Shown here: one piece after another, positions 54,854 to 63,413 of the stretch
How positions within the stretch are numbered: the first letter of the stretch is position 1
How the letters are laid out: every line of letters starts with the position of its first letter
Translations under genes and position numbers: made by a program
Notes under the pieces: generated by a model
The model's database searches: none
Seen by the model: only the letters and a program-made list of their open reading frames with translations
What the model was told of the DNA's origin: nothing
Source of the DNA: Deefgea piscis
GTDB taxonomy: Bacteria; Pseudomonadota; Gammaproteobacteria; Burkholderiales; Chitinibacteraceae
Direction of reading: 5' to 3'
DNA length: 64,000 nucleotides
NCBI RefSeq assembly: GCF_013284055.1
Contig: NZ_CP054143.1
Span: forward strand, 3,286,001-3,350,000

Positions 54854-55084
54854 TTACAGTAAAAAAATCAAACATAACAACACCGCGGTAATCGCCAACA
54901 AACCATAAAATAATAACTGCGCCTTTTGCTGCGTTTTTTTTGCTTGCTCTAACAACGGGCGGCTATGTTCTAAATGCTTTTTCTGTAAATCCATTGCCTC
55001 AAACTGTCTTTGTATTTGCAATTCTTGATTGGCTAATATTTTTTCTAGAATCGCGATGATATTTTTTTGCTCGGTATTTTCCAT
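54854..55084 (-). CDS. Small C-terminally anchored membrane protein
   Basis: This 76-residue protein has a charged, Gln/Glu-rich helical part (EKILANQELQIQRQFEAMDL) likely to form a coiled coil, then a single C-terminal transmembrane helix (LLFYGLLAITAVLLCLIFLL). I chose the ATG at 55084 with GGGGAG upstream. It stands alone. No function can be assigned. Confidence 0.65.
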   Translation of the reverse strand: MENTEQKNIIAILEKILANQELQIQRQFEAMDLQKKHLEHSRPLLEQAKKTQQKAQLLFYGLLAITAVLLCLIFLL

Positions 55085-55199
55085 ATCACTACTCCCCTTT
55101 GATTGCATATCGAATTAATGGCTTTAAAGCGCCCTAGGTTTTCTAGATCTACCCAGCTAACGCCGCCTGATTGCCCCAGTAGAGCCATAAAGAAAAAGA

Positions 55200-55550
55200 C
55201 TATTTTTCTGCCACAGCAAAACCGGCGCTGCCCGGTGCGACGACGGAGACAAACACCAAAGGCACTTGGCCGGTATTTAAAGCACCATGCACTTGCCCAG
55301 GGTTTGCAATGGCAATATCTCCGGCCTTGAGATGAGCAACAATACCGCCGCCTTGGTAATAATCAGCCTCGCCGGAAATCACCGTCCACGTATCTTGGCC
55401 GTGCGGGTGAATATGGGCGGCGATGTCTTGCCCAGGATGGGCATGCCAAACCACCACCACTGCGTCTTTCGTTTCCTGCACCACAGAGCGTATGGGTTCG
55501 CCGTTTGAAGGGCGAACATATTCTGATACCGGAAAGATTCTTGATTGCAT
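55200..55550 (-). CDS. Cupin-domain protein
   Basis: This 116-residue single-domain cupin has the metal-binding motif HAHPGQDIAAHIHPHGQDTW and the second motif GDIAIANPGQVHGALN, giving the His ligands of the barrel. It may bind a metal and a small ligand. I chose the ATG at 55550, which has GGAG 6 nt upstream. Confidence 0.8.
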   Translation of the reverse strand: MQSRIFPVSEYVRPSNGEPIRSVVQETKDAVVVVWHAHPGQDIAAHIHPHGQDTWTVISGEADYYQGGGIVAHLKAGDIAIANPGQVHGALNTGQVPLVFVSVVAPGSAGFAVAEK

Positions 55551-55669
55551 CGCCATCTCCAATCATCGAGCGGGTTTAAAAAAACCGTGACAAAAAAAGA
55601 GTATCAAGCCTGCGAACTGCAGCGTGATGACCGCTGCGCGGCATTAGTCAATGGACAACTTCACCGTCG

Positions 55670-56431
55670 CTAGCGCCCCTGCTTGGCATAAGAAATCACA
55701 TCGCCAATTGAATGCGCATCCGGTGCATAGCGCGCCATGCACCAACCGGATGCGGAAACAATGGCTGCGGTGATCAAAAAAGGCAACGCAGTACGGCGAA
55801 GCGCAGTCTCAAGCCAATGCCGTGTTTCAAGCCCGCGAAGCCTGCGATAGAGGCTTGCCGATAACACACCGTCCACCACCAGTTCTGCAAAGAGTGCCGG
55901 CGCCGAGTAGATCATAAAAAGTGATGAAAACAGCATCGCCCCAACAAGAATCAAGGCTGCGAGCAAAATAGCGAAATCTTCCGATTCGGCGACACCACTA
56001 AGCGCTTCGCCAACGGCGCTAGCCGACTCATCGGTTGCCGGGACACTTGTCGATGACACATCAAACGAAGCACTCGCGCCCCCGCCGCCAAATTCGCCGC
56101 CATTACCGCAGTAGACCGCCCCTGAATGCTCTGAACCAGAAGGTGCCAGCGTTGAAAGATCAGGAAAATCGGCGTAGTTATCCGCTCGCACTTTTAGCCA
56201 GAGCCACAACAAAAACAGGAACATCAAGTACGCCACGCCAAACGCCGCGAGATACCTAAGCCACATTTCGACAAAGCCAGCGCGAAGCAACAGATAAGAC
56301 GAGACAAAACCAGATGCACCAGTCAGCGTAACCAACAAGAACATGTGAAGCCGAGGGTAACTGCCTCGCTCAAGATGGCCTCGAACCCTTTGAATCTCAT
56401 GGTGGCGATTAAACAAAGACAATCTGCTCAT
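55670..56431 (-). CDS. Membrane protein of unknown function
   Basis: This 253-residue protein has helices at about 30-50 and 60-80, a Gly/Ser-rich loop (GGEFGGGGASASF), then helices near 150-175 and 220-240. The N-terminal part RHHEIQRVRGHLERGSYPRL is basic and probably cytoplasmic. It looks like small-membrane proteins found with TPM/YgcG-type genes, but I cannot name it. The start at 56431 has no clear ribosome site. Confidence 0.6.
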   Translation of the reverse strand: MSRLSLFNRHHEIQRVRGHLERGSYPRLHMFLLVTLTGASGFVSSYLLLRAGFVEMWLRYLAAFGVAYLMFLFLLWLWLKVRADNYADFPDLSTLAPSGSEHSGAVYCGNGGEFGGGGASASFDVSSTSVPATDESASAVGEALSGVAESEDFAILLAALILVGAMLFSSLFMIYSAPALFAELVVDGVLSASLYRRLRGLETRHWLETALRRTALPFLITAAIVSASGWCMARYAPDAHSIGDVISYAKQGR

Positions 56432-56507
56432 TGTGACGACCAAGGTTTAAATTCACAGCCCTGTGTGGCTTGATCGCGGCGCATCACTTGGCATAATGAC
56501 TTAAGCA

Positions 56508-57119
56508 TCAGCGTTTGGCCGTGGCCAGCGCCGCGCCGAAAAACATAAACGCGGTTGCAGCAAACTTGTTGATGATGCGACCGCCTCGCACGGATACCAG
56601 CCAACCCTTGGCTCGTTGAGCAAAAATGGCATAAAGACTATGAATGAAGACAACCAAAGCACTGTAAGTCAGCACTAGGGTTGCAAATTGCATTGAGTAC
56701 CCTTGCTGTGGATCGATAAATTGTGGAAACACCGAGAGAAAGAAAAAAATCGCTTTTGGATTGGTCAGTTGCAAAGTAAGCCCGGCAAAAAAGCGCTGAC
56801 TAAAACGAGCTTGGTGTGCCGACTGCTCAGCAAACTGAAAAGGCGGTGCGCGCCAAAGCCGAATACCGAGGTAAATCAGATAAGCAGCACCCATCCATTT
56901 AACCAAATTAAAAGCCAGCGCCGAGGCCGCAAATAGCGCCCCCAGACTGGTTGCAGAAATAGCGGCGACGACAAGCGCGCCAAACGCAATCCCAAGAATG
57001 CCACCAAACGTGCCGCGCAAGCCGTAGCGCAAAGCATTAGTCAGCGTCATGACAACGCCGGGGCCAGGGCTAAATACCGTAACGGTCGCCATTAGCAAAA
57101 AAAGCGAATAAAGCTTCAT
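56508..57119 (-). CDS. LysE/RhtB-family amino acid exporter
   Basis: This 203-residue protein has six helices and the LysE-type opening LMATVTVFSPGPGVVMTLTN, followed by GLRGTFGGILGIAFGALVVA and LTLQLTNPKAIFFFLSVFPQF. It exports amino acids or similar small solutes; the substrate is unknown. I chose the ATG at 57119 with GGGG upstream. Confidence 0.88.
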   Translation of the reverse strand: MKLYSLFLLMATVTVFSPGPGVVMTLTNALRYGLRGTFGGILGIAFGALVVAAISATSLGALFAASALAFNLVKWMGAAYLIYLGIRLWRAPPFQFAEQSAHQARFSQRFFAGLTLQLTNPKAIFFFLSVFPQFIDPQQGYSMQFATLVLTYSALVVFIHSLYAIFAQRAKGWLVSVRGGRIINKFAATAFMFFGAALATAKR

Positions 57120-57301
57120 AAATAACCCCATGATACAAACCCAAAATACCCCTGCATTTAGGCGCATATCTTTGTTTGTGGCTGACGATGGATGTTACCC
57201 CCGGATTGCAATGGCGTTCAATCATGCCAACGGCATTGCGCCTGAATGCACACACCAAAAAGGCTTATCACTTCGCTTTTATTTCTGTGCAAGAAATAAA
57301 A

Positions 57302-57331
57302 AACCCACCCTTGTTATTCCCACAAGGGTGA
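57302..57331 (-). terminator. Terminator of the prophage-like 3' module, copy 1
   Basis: CCACCCTTG and CAAGGGTG pair around a short loop. The same hairpin with changes lies at 63462-63490, at the same distance after a homologous gene end. Confidence 0.65.
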
Positions 57332-57432
57332 GTTGATTATTTTTTACTCAAGACCTACAAGCCGCATTGGTATTGGGTTTGATCGGGTTATCTACCATTT
57401 ATCCACAACGTTAACCTCAGAACTTGTGGATT

Positions 57433-57605
57433 TAAAATATTCATCTAGCGCGAATTAGAGTGGCGTATTTACCGGATGAGCTTGGCGCTAGATTCAGCCC
57501 CAACCGCACACCAGACGGATTGCACTCAAGCCAAATGCCTTTGTCACGCGGCTTGTTTACGCTCACCGCGATCGTCCACCCCCGCCGCCCAAACTTTAGC
57601 CATCA
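57433..57605 (-). pseudogene. Remnant of a phage-type gene, homologous to the end of 63589-64000
   Basis: Read on the minus strand in two frames it gives AKVWAAGVDDRGERKQAA and, after a shift, DKGIWLECNPSGVRLGLNLA and PSSSGKYATLIRAR. The intact counterpart reads AKVWAVGVSYSSDREKGIWL and ERDLSRVRLGVDLAQSLSGK. The non-coding part beyond it (57302-57440) also matches 63462-63590. The remnant sits directly after the M15 peptidase gene. Confidence 0.75.
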
Positions 57606-57637
57606 AATGCAAATGACCGACGACATGGGCCGCTATT

Positions 57638-58072
57638 TCAGCGGGCGGTGCGCCATTTTTTGCGCTCAAAATGTGGGTAATCGGGTGTTTTCCAGCGCCC
57701 GCCCCAAGCCAAACCAAGGCGCTCGCCAATCGGGCCGAGGCATAAATAAAAAGCCAACTCGCGGGCGGTATTGCCCTGCAGATATTTGCCGTTTTCAAAC
57801 ACCCCCACATCCAGCGCCTCGGCGTCGCCATGCGCGGTGTCGGCCAAATCGGTATTGTGCGCGCTGTGCGTTACCCACGTGACCTTACGCCCGGGCTTAG
57901 TTCTCCCTTGCGCGTACAAGGCATTTTGCTCAGATTGCGGCCGCCAAGTGCAAACCAAACGCACCGCAAGCGCCGGATTTTGCTGCTGCAAAGCGGCATT
58001 GGCCTCTGCCACCAACTGCTCAGCCAACACACGAATACTGACATGCAAATCTTTGAGATCGCGACTCGACAT
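57638..58072 (-). CDS. M15 metallopeptidase, phage endolysin type
   Basis: This 144-residue single-domain protein resembles phage L-Ala-D-Glu peptidases and VanY-like endolysins. Visible zinc and catalytic parts: RLVCTWRPQSEQNALYAQGR, the HGDAEALDVG segment (family SxHxxGxAxD with Ala for Gly), and a late PHFE with the third ligand. No signal peptide is present, so it would need a holin. AGGGA precedes the ATG. It points to prophage remains. Confidence 0.8.
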   Translation of the reverse strand: MSSRDLKDLHVSIRVLAEQLVAEANAALQQQNPALAVRLVCTWRPQSEQNALYAQGRTKPGRKVTWVTHSAHNTDLADTAHGDAEALDVGVFENGKYLQGNTARELAFYLCLGPIGERLGLAWGGRWKTPDYPHFERKKWRTAR

Positions 58073-58408
58073 GATTTATCCCTATCAAAAAAGGCCAAAT
58101 CAATGAATCAATCAACGCTGGCGGATTTACCGTCGTTAATTTGGCTGGCCGGATTTTTTTAAATAGCAGTCAAAACCATTACTTGCCAAGTTGCGCGCAA
58201 CAAACGCCACAGCCCTACACCAACTCGAATCCACCATCCACCGCCGCTATGTCAACATACTCCAAGATTACAAACTCAAGATGCTCAAGCTAAAACGAAT
58301 CGAAACCATCGCCGCCTATCAATACCACTACAGCAACCAACCGTTAGAGCATTATGCCGTGCAAATACCAGACAAGAAAAAGCCCGCAGTTGCGGGCTCA
58401 GAGAATAA
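58073..58408. other. Gap between endolysin and AAA ATPase genes, with terminator and weak ORF
   Basis: The strip holds the AAA gene's terminator at 58376-58399 and a plus-strand frame from TTG 58191 whose codons look protein-like (ATALHQLESTIHRRYVNILQ, then QDYKLKMLKLKR) before it runs into the AAA gene antisense. It could be a gene fragment; I do not recognise it and have no ribosome site for it. Confidence 0.35.
58376..58399 (-). terminator. Terminator after the AAA ATPase gene
   Basis: On the minus strand AGCCCGCAACTGCGGGCT is followed by five Ts, 10 bp past the stop. Confidence 0.85.
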
Positions 58409-60919
58409 TCAGATCATTACGGTTTCGCATTTTGGACGTGTTTTGAATTCCGTGCGCCAAACTTTTAGTGATTCAATATCTTTCCTAAGCTCAGGTTCTT
58501 CTGGAATGAAATTCGGCACTTCCTGCGACTGACTGTGCTCATAGCAGGAATATTTAGTCATCAGATTATCGATAAACTGGCAATCTGCGTGCTCGATCTT
58601 AGCTAGAACGCCCATCCTGTTATCTGTGGTAATACTTCTCCTATGGCGCTTGACGACCTCATTAAGCAAATCATCTTCAACCGTGCGCTCAAGTAATTTA
58701 CGAAAATCACTACAAATACCTTGAGCACTGTTACGGTAAGCATCACCGCCAGCAGCCTCACCGGCCTTCTTAGCTACACCAAGTCGGTCTAACAAAATGT
58801 TATTTGCTTTTTCAGTTTTGGCGTTCCACGTAGCATTGTCCACAGGATGACCTGCAACCCCGGAATAAGTCTCGATACAAAGCTGCTGAAAATGTTGTTT
58901 TTTCCACACCTCACCAACCTTCTTAGCTACATCCTCCATGGTTCCGTAGAGCGACAGTCGATGTGTAAACACAATTACCTGCCGAGTTTTTGCAAGTTCA
59001 GCCAATCGACTGGCCACGCTCCATTCAAAATCATGATCTAACGATGAAATAGGGTCATCGAAAATAAACGGCGCAGGCTGCGGTTTGTCAGTCACATCAG
59101 CTAAGAAAGCAGCAAGTGCGATGATTCGGCGCTCCCCTTCACTCAACACTAATTCAATAGATTGCTTGCCTTGGACAGCCTTCAACTGAAGTCTATGCAG
59201 CACTCTCCCCTTTTCTGCCCTTGCTTTAACAATTTCCACCTGAATCCGACTAGCTCCCAAAAGCTGCAGCTCTCGATTGAAGCGCATGACATATGCCTGA
59301 GTAATGACCTTTTCTGCGATCGCGGCTGCCTTTATTGAGATGGGCCGGGAGTTTGCCAAAACCTTCCAGTCTTCAAGCACCTTGGCCTGCTTAAGTCGCT
59401 CGATCTCATTGCGAACTGAGCCAGCCTGCTGAGCAATCCATTTTTTTGCCTCTAACGCCAATTTTTCACTCAATGCCTGAGTACGATCGAACCCTTGTGC
59501 ATCTATTTCAAATTGAAGAGCCTGAGATTCAAGTTGCTCTGTATGGGCAAGCAATAATCTCTGCACATTACTGTAATCCTGCCACCCTTGAATTTCTCCT
59601 ACTTCGTCGCCGGCAAGCAGGCTGGATCGGACACTCGAAGCCCATTGCCAAAAGGAATTGAAATTCTGTACCCACTCATGCGTATTGATCCCAGCGGCCT
59701 CGCACTGTGTACTGATTTGATCCGCAGTTGGGATGATTGGTAATGCAACAAGGCATTGTGTATAAGAAGCTTCTGCGGCATTTGCATCGCTCTCTAACTG
59801 GCCTTGAATGAATGCCTCAAAATCATGTAACCGCTGCTGAGCATCGGGAGCTAACTCTTGATGGCATAGCACACAGCGCGCATCGCTGGTAACAGGGAAT
59901 GCTAAATCTGGATAAGCCGTTTGAGAATAAACCCTAGCTGCATTCCACATTTCTCGCCAAGTATCAATCCCCACTCCTTCTAACTGAGCAGAAGTAACTT
60001 GTGCTGCCTCAGTAGCAATCAAGCGCTTGCTTTTAGCTGACACCTGTAGCTCTAGAATTACCTGCTGGTTTGCAAGCCCAAAAAACAACTCTCCTTGCTT
60101 CATGCTCTCGGTAACCCGTTCGACTTGAAACTTTGTCGCTCGCTTCTGTTTTGCCTGCGCAGCTGGATCTATTACTTTCAAACGCTCTGAAATTTCTTCG
60201 AGCTTTCGCCCATCATCCTCACTCCACGTGAGTAGTTGCCCTAGTGCTAGCTCAGCAGTATCAGCACTCAACGCTTTGTAACGCCTTCCTTCTAGCGTTG
60301 CTATGTAATCAATAGGAAGAGTCGGCAATGCACTAACCAGCAGAGTTTGCTCTCCCTGTAAAAGCGCTCGGATCTGATCACACGCAGTGGCTAGTGCTTC
60401 AAACATTCCCACAACATGAGGTGTGTACGAAGCGACGCTCTCATTACGCAGATAGTGAGTAGCCTCGTCACTATCAAATACATCTAGGGCTTGGATTTCG
60501 TCAATGACTGCACTATTAGCGTGCCAGTCTCGCGTTACGCATTTACCTGCAAATTCATAAGTGATCGTGCATTTCTTCTCAATGGGTACAGCCTTAAAAA
60601 CATTAGGCTTAAGTTCTCCCGCCCGAGCTTTTCCAGCGGCCCTCTTCAAAATTCGAGTGTAACTTGATTTACCTGACCCATTGTGACCATAAATAACAGT
60701 TAAGTTGCCTTCGCCAAAAGCAAGTGGGTGTCGAGGCCCTAAGTTTTCAATACCATGCACATCTCCAATACTACTTAAACGCAGCCCTCCCCCTTCGTGC
60801 GGGACTTGAATCAAACTTTCAAATTGGCGAAGTTTCGTGACCTTTTGACCATTGGGCGTTTTCAACAGAGCGCAAATGACTTGTAAATCGTTACTTGTCA
60901 GATCGCCTTGCCTCAACAA
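58409..60919 (-). CDS. AAA/ABC-type ATPase with zinc-hook motif (RloC/PrrC-like), 5' end probably frameshifted
   Basis: This 836-residue frame has Walker A IYGHNGSGKSSYTRIL (about 77-92), a long helical middle with a CxxC hook (ARCVLCHQEL, near 347), the ABC signature VLSEGERRIIAL, Walker B FIFDDPISSLDHD and the H-loop VIVFTHRLSL. The C-terminal 150 residues form a separate domain. The layout matches SMC/Rad50-like ATPases of the AAA_13 group, which includes the anticodon nucleases PrrC and RloC. Upstream in-frame codons (WLLTQPDWLQEAADRLLRQG) look native but no ATG is in frame; the ATG with AAAAGGA at 60993 is in another frame. So the gene may be disrupted near 60970. Confidence 0.8.
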   Translation of the reverse strand: MLRQGDLTSNDLQVICALLKTPNGQKVTKLRQFESLIQVPHEGGGLRLSSIGDVHGIENLGPRHPLAFGEGNLTVIYGHNGSGKSSYTRILKRAAGKARAGELKPNVFKAVPIEKKCTITYEFAGKCVTRDWHANSAVIDEIQALDVFDSDEATHYLRNESVASYTPHVVGMFEALATACDQIRALLQGEQTLLVSALPTLPIDYIATLEGRRYKALSADTAELALGQLLTWSEDDGRKLEEISERLKVIDPAAQAKQKRATKFQVERVTESMKQGELFFGLANQQVILELQVSAKSKRLIATEAAQVTSAQLEGVGIDTWREMWNAARVYSQTAYPDLAFPVTSDARCVLCHQELAPDAQQRLHDFEAFIQGQLESDANAAEASYTQCLVALPIIPTADQISTQCEAAGINTHEWVQNFNSFWQWASSVRSSLLAGDEVGEIQGWQDYSNVQRLLLAHTEQLESQALQFEIDAQGFDRTQALSEKLALEAKKWIAQQAGSVRNEIERLKQAKVLEDWKVLANSRPISIKAAAIAEKVITQAYVMRFNRELQLLGASRIQVEIVKARAEKGRVLHRLQLKAVQGKQSIELVLSEGERRIIALAAFLADVTDKPQPAPFIFDDPISSLDHDFEWSVASRLAELAKTRQVIVFTHRLSLYGTMEDVAKKVGEVWKKQHFQQLCIETYSGVAGHPVDNATWNAKTEKANNILLDRLGVAKKAGEAAGGDAYRNSAQGICSDFRKLLERTVEDDLLNEVVKRHRRSITTDNRMGVLAKIEHADCQFIDNLMTKYSCYEHSQSQEVPNFIPEEPELRKDIESLKVWRTEFKTRPKCETVMI

Positions 60920-60993
60920 TCTATCTGCGGCCTCTTGTAACCAGTCAGGTTGCGTCAGCAGCCAGGTACGAATTCAGTTTGAACTTGTAGCAT

Positions 60994-61266
60994 GCATTCC
61001 TTTTATTAGCAGAGGAAGACTCCGCTAAATCTGTTAGTTATTTATCCGCCTACGGCTTTGTAAAAAAACCAGGTCAATTGAAATAATCCAGTCCAAAAAT
61101 TCAAGCGTAAAAGTTCCGCTGCGCCTACTCATCCACAACCCAAAAAATTATTATAAAAATGTAATTAATTTTTTATTTTATAAAAAAGCTAATAAATCAT
61201 ATTCGTTTAGAAAAGATCTTTAACTAGATTTACCTTCTATCACTCCGTTCCGCTAAATCCGATGTA
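60994..61266. other. AT-rich non-coding stretch
   Basis: About 270 bp of strongly AT-rich sequence with no plausible gene. An 11-bp direct repeat TCCGCTAAATC at 61012-61022 and 61250-61260 frames most of it. It lies between the AAA gene and a broken integrase and may be a promoter or old junction. Confidence 0.4.
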
Positions 61267-61709
61267 GATTTTTCAACTTCAACATCCCGATGCAAATCCA
61301 CCGCCCTTAACTGTGTATACCTTGCCAAATTCTTCCAGTTGCCCCGATACCAAAACCACTTCTTGAATCTCGTCGCTCTTCAAACAAGCCGCTAATGCCT
61401 TCATGGCGCAGTTCGTGAAAAGATAAACCGGAAGTCCCTGACAACACACATAGCCGCTCAAAGCGCGACCTTACACCACCTCCATGATAACGGAATATCC
61501 ATTCGTCAGCCCGAGCTTGCAATTTAATAATTGAAAATGACTCAGCCAATAAGGGTGATGTTTGATTATTGCCAAGTTTTTCTTGTGGCATTTTGCGATT
61601 GCGGATCAGGATGCTGTGGTGGGCTTCATTCAAAACGGCATGGCGCAGCGAAAGGCGGCGTTGATTTAACGCTGCGGCGCTGATGGTGATTTGCGTTGGG
61701 TTGGCGTTG
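61267..61709 (-). pseudogene. Decayed tyrosine integrase near the dusA fragment
   Basis: The minus strand encodes LSLRHAVLNEAHHSILIRNR, KMPQEKLGNNQTSPLLAES, ARADEWIFRYHGGG and SFHELRHEGISGLFEE, the last holding the HxxR box of tyrosine recombinases. After a frameshift near 61375 it continues DEIQEVVLVSGQLEEFGK and VYT, where an intact protein would have the GHK...RYTH end with the catalytic Tyr. The N-terminal half is missing, cut next to a short repeat at 61711-61743. It is a dead integrase beside a dusA start. Confidence 0.8.
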
Positions 61710-61710
61710 G

Positions 61711-61743
61711 ATTGGTGGGTTACAGGGCTAAGCCACCCTACGT
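61711..61743. repeat. Short GTGGGTTA...CCACCCTACG hairpin repeat
   Basis: GGTGGGTTACAGGGCTAAGCCACCCTACG matches the terminal hairpin of the elements at 3643-3826 and 4236-4420 (there GGTGGGT...ACCCACCCTAC). It is a small dispersed hairpin family in this genome. Confidence 0.65.
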
Positions 61744-61881
61744 AAAAATCGCCTTACTACGAGGTATTTAACTACAGGCTATGATTTGCATAGGCTGGAT
61801 GGCTATACATCGATTAAATTTGTTTTATTCAGACTTTGTGCAAATTTTGTGTTGATACCTTACAACGCAAGCGCTGGATTC

Positions 61882-62007
61882 GCTCGACTGTGGCTCCTTC
61901 CCCCTTGATGGGGGAAGGCTGGGATGGGGGTGTTGAGCTGCACTCCGTAGTTTCACCCTCTCCCTACGCCCTCTCCCATCAAGGGAGAGGGAAAGCCGCG
62001 ATGCTTT
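61882..62007. repeat. ~125-bp interspersed repeat, copy 2 (inverted match to 52046-52172)
   Basis: It has the same two hairpins (CCTTCCCCC-TTGAT-GGGGGAAGG and CCCTCTCCC-ATCAA-GGGAGAGGG) and central stretch as copy 1 but in reverse orientation. The flanks AAAGCATCGCGG and CAGTCGAGCG also match. It lies between the broken integrase and the dusA fragment. Confidence 0.9.
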
Positions 62008-62187
62008 CAGCAATATTTGATCACTGGCAATACCCAGCACAAAACGAAAGGCAATCAAACTATTTCCCGTCGCATCCAACCCCCCTTTAACCCGCCGATT
62101 GACTAAAACAAGCCAGCGCGGCGGCAAACGCGTAAAATGGTGCAGATTCAGGGCTTGGCCCGACACTACCGCGATATAGATACTGCA

Positions 62188-62259
62188 ATGTCAATTCAAA
62201 CACCCAACACCCCTTCCCGCCGCTTCTGTATTGCGCCGATGCTCGATTGGACGACCTAA
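62188..62259 (+). pseudogene. dusA: 5' fragment of dusA (23 codons), likely integration junction
   Basis: The frame ATG 62188 to TAA 62257-62259 encodes MSIQTPNTPSRRFCIAPMLD followed by WTT. This is the start of tRNA-dihydrouridine synthase A, whose conserved N-terminal motif is VAPMLDWTDRH. The match ends abruptly after MLDWT, which is where a family of tyrosine integrases is known to insert prophages and islands. So a mobile element probably begins at about 62250 and the rest of dusA should lie beyond it, outside this window. Confidence 0.75.
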
Positions 62260-62372
62260 AAATAAACGCCATATTTATCAACAAGCTAAGCACAGTTAAA
62301 AATAAATGTAGCACCAACGAATGCACCGATATTTTTAAAAATCGCTGCGCACTATCAAAAATGAGTGCTACA

Positions 62373-62394
62373 CAGCCCAGATGGGCTTTTTTTT
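62373..62394 (+). terminator. Terminator after the dusA fragment
   Basis: AGCCCAGATGGGCT followed by eight Ts on the plus strand. The interval 62260-62450 has no gene; an 8-bp inverted repeat TGTAGCAC / GTGCTACA brackets 62308-62373. Confidence 0.75.
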
Positions 62395-62450
62395 ATCAGT
62401 TCTGCATAGCGCCCACTGTACGTAGAACTGACCGTTTTTATCTTTTCAGC

Positions 62451-63251
62451 TCAAAACAAACCACACAATGCCCCAGCATCCCAATTGGTGATCACCAGCT
62501 CTTTGCTGCTTTTCACCTGGGCTTGCTTTGCATTATTGCCATTGCTGTATTTAATCTTGAGCTCTTGAATGGTTAGCCCGGCAAAGGCAGCACGGATGTC
62601 GGGATGATCGTTGATGCTGACCATCACCTTGCCTTCGCAGCTTTTCATAAACTCTGCCATGGCCAGATATTGATCATATTCAAATGGCACGCCGTACCCT
62701 TCGGTTTGCCAATACGGCGGGTCGCAATAAAAGAAGCTGTGCTTACGATCGTAACGACGCATGCAATCGAGCCAATTTAGATTTTCAACGGTGGTACCCG
62801 CCAGGCGTAAATGGGCGGATGAAAGATTCTCTTCAATTCGGCACAGATTGATAATCGGTGCGGTGGTCGCGGTACCGAAGTTTTGTCCGTCGACCTTGCC
62901 GCCAAAGGCATGCTGCTGCAAATAAAAAAACCGCGCAGCGCGCTGAATATCGGTCAGTGTTTCGGTTTGGGTGGCCTGCAGCCACTTAAATACTTGCCGT
63001 GATGACAACGCCCATTTGAATTGGCGAACGAACTCCTCTAAATGGTGTTGCACAACACGGTACAGATTAACCAAATCGCCATTGATATCGTTAATGACTT
63101 CAACTGGGGCAGGAACAGGGCGTAAAAAATACAAAGCGCCGCCACCACAAAAGACTTCAACATAACAATCGTGTGGTGGAAACAAGGGCAATAGGCGATC
63201 AGCCAGTCGGCGCTTACCGCCGAGCCAAGGAATGATGGGGGATGTGGACAT
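62451..63251 (-). CDS. dam: DNA adenine methyltransferase (D12 class, prophage type)
   Basis: This 266-residue N6-adenine methyltransferase has the SAM-binding motif PIIPWLGGKRRLADRLLPLF, EVFCGGGALYF, and the catalytic DPPYW. Mu-like prophages often carry such a gene after com in place of mom, to protect phage DNA from restriction. The ATG at 63251 has GGAG 6 nt upstream and overlaps com by 38 bp, so translation is likely coupled. The recognised DNA sequence cannot be read off, although Dam-like proteins often use GATC. Confidence 0.92.
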   Translation of the reverse strand: MSTSPIIPWLGGKRRLADRLLPLFPPHDCYVEVFCGGGALYFLRPVPAPVEVINDINGDLVNLYRVVQHHLEEFVRQFKWALSSRQVFKWLQATQTETLTDIQRAARFFYLQQHAFGGKVDGQNFGTATTAPIINLCRIEENLSSAHLRLAGTTVENLNWLDCMRRYDRKHSFFYCDPPYWQTEGYGVPFEYDQYLAMAEFMKSCEGKVMVSINDHPDIRAAFAGLTIQELKIKYSNGNNAKQAQVKSSKELVITNWDAGALCGLF

Positions 63252-63408
63252 CAGCAACTCCAGAGTCAGATCCTTGATTAGGATCGAATTGGAGGCTCGA
63301 GGCCTTCAGATGATTAAGCGCCCCGCACCGGGGACACTTGATAGAAAGTTCAATAAATCGCCCTTCTGCGAGCTTTTTATTGCACTGAGAACAACGTATA
63401 TTTTGCAT
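63214..63408 (-). CDS. com: Com family zinc-finger regulator (Mu-like)
   Basis: This 64-residue protein has two CxxC pairs (IRCSQCNKKL and IKCPRCGALNHLKASS), the zinc ribbon of Com proteins. In phage Mu, Com binds the mom mRNA and opens its start for translation; here the downstream overlapping gene is an adenine methyltransferase, so Com may control that. No Shine-Dalgarno is visible; the ATG lies 5 nt after a TATAAT box, implying a leaderless mRNA. Confidence 0.88.
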   Translation of the reverse strand: MQNIRCSQCNKKLAEGRFIELSIKCPRCGALNHLKASSLQFDPNQGSDSGVADVHIPHHSLARR

Positions 63409-63413
63409 AGCAC

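Noticed and set aside
57544-57831. 95-codon minus-strand frame overlapping the M15 peptidase
   Set aside because: Most of it is an out-of-frame reading of the peptidase; only its last part corresponds to the phage-gene remnant listed separately.
62087-62326. Minus-strand frame opposite the dusA fragment
   Set aside because: It is a shadow of the dusA start and intergenic sequence, with no protein-like features.
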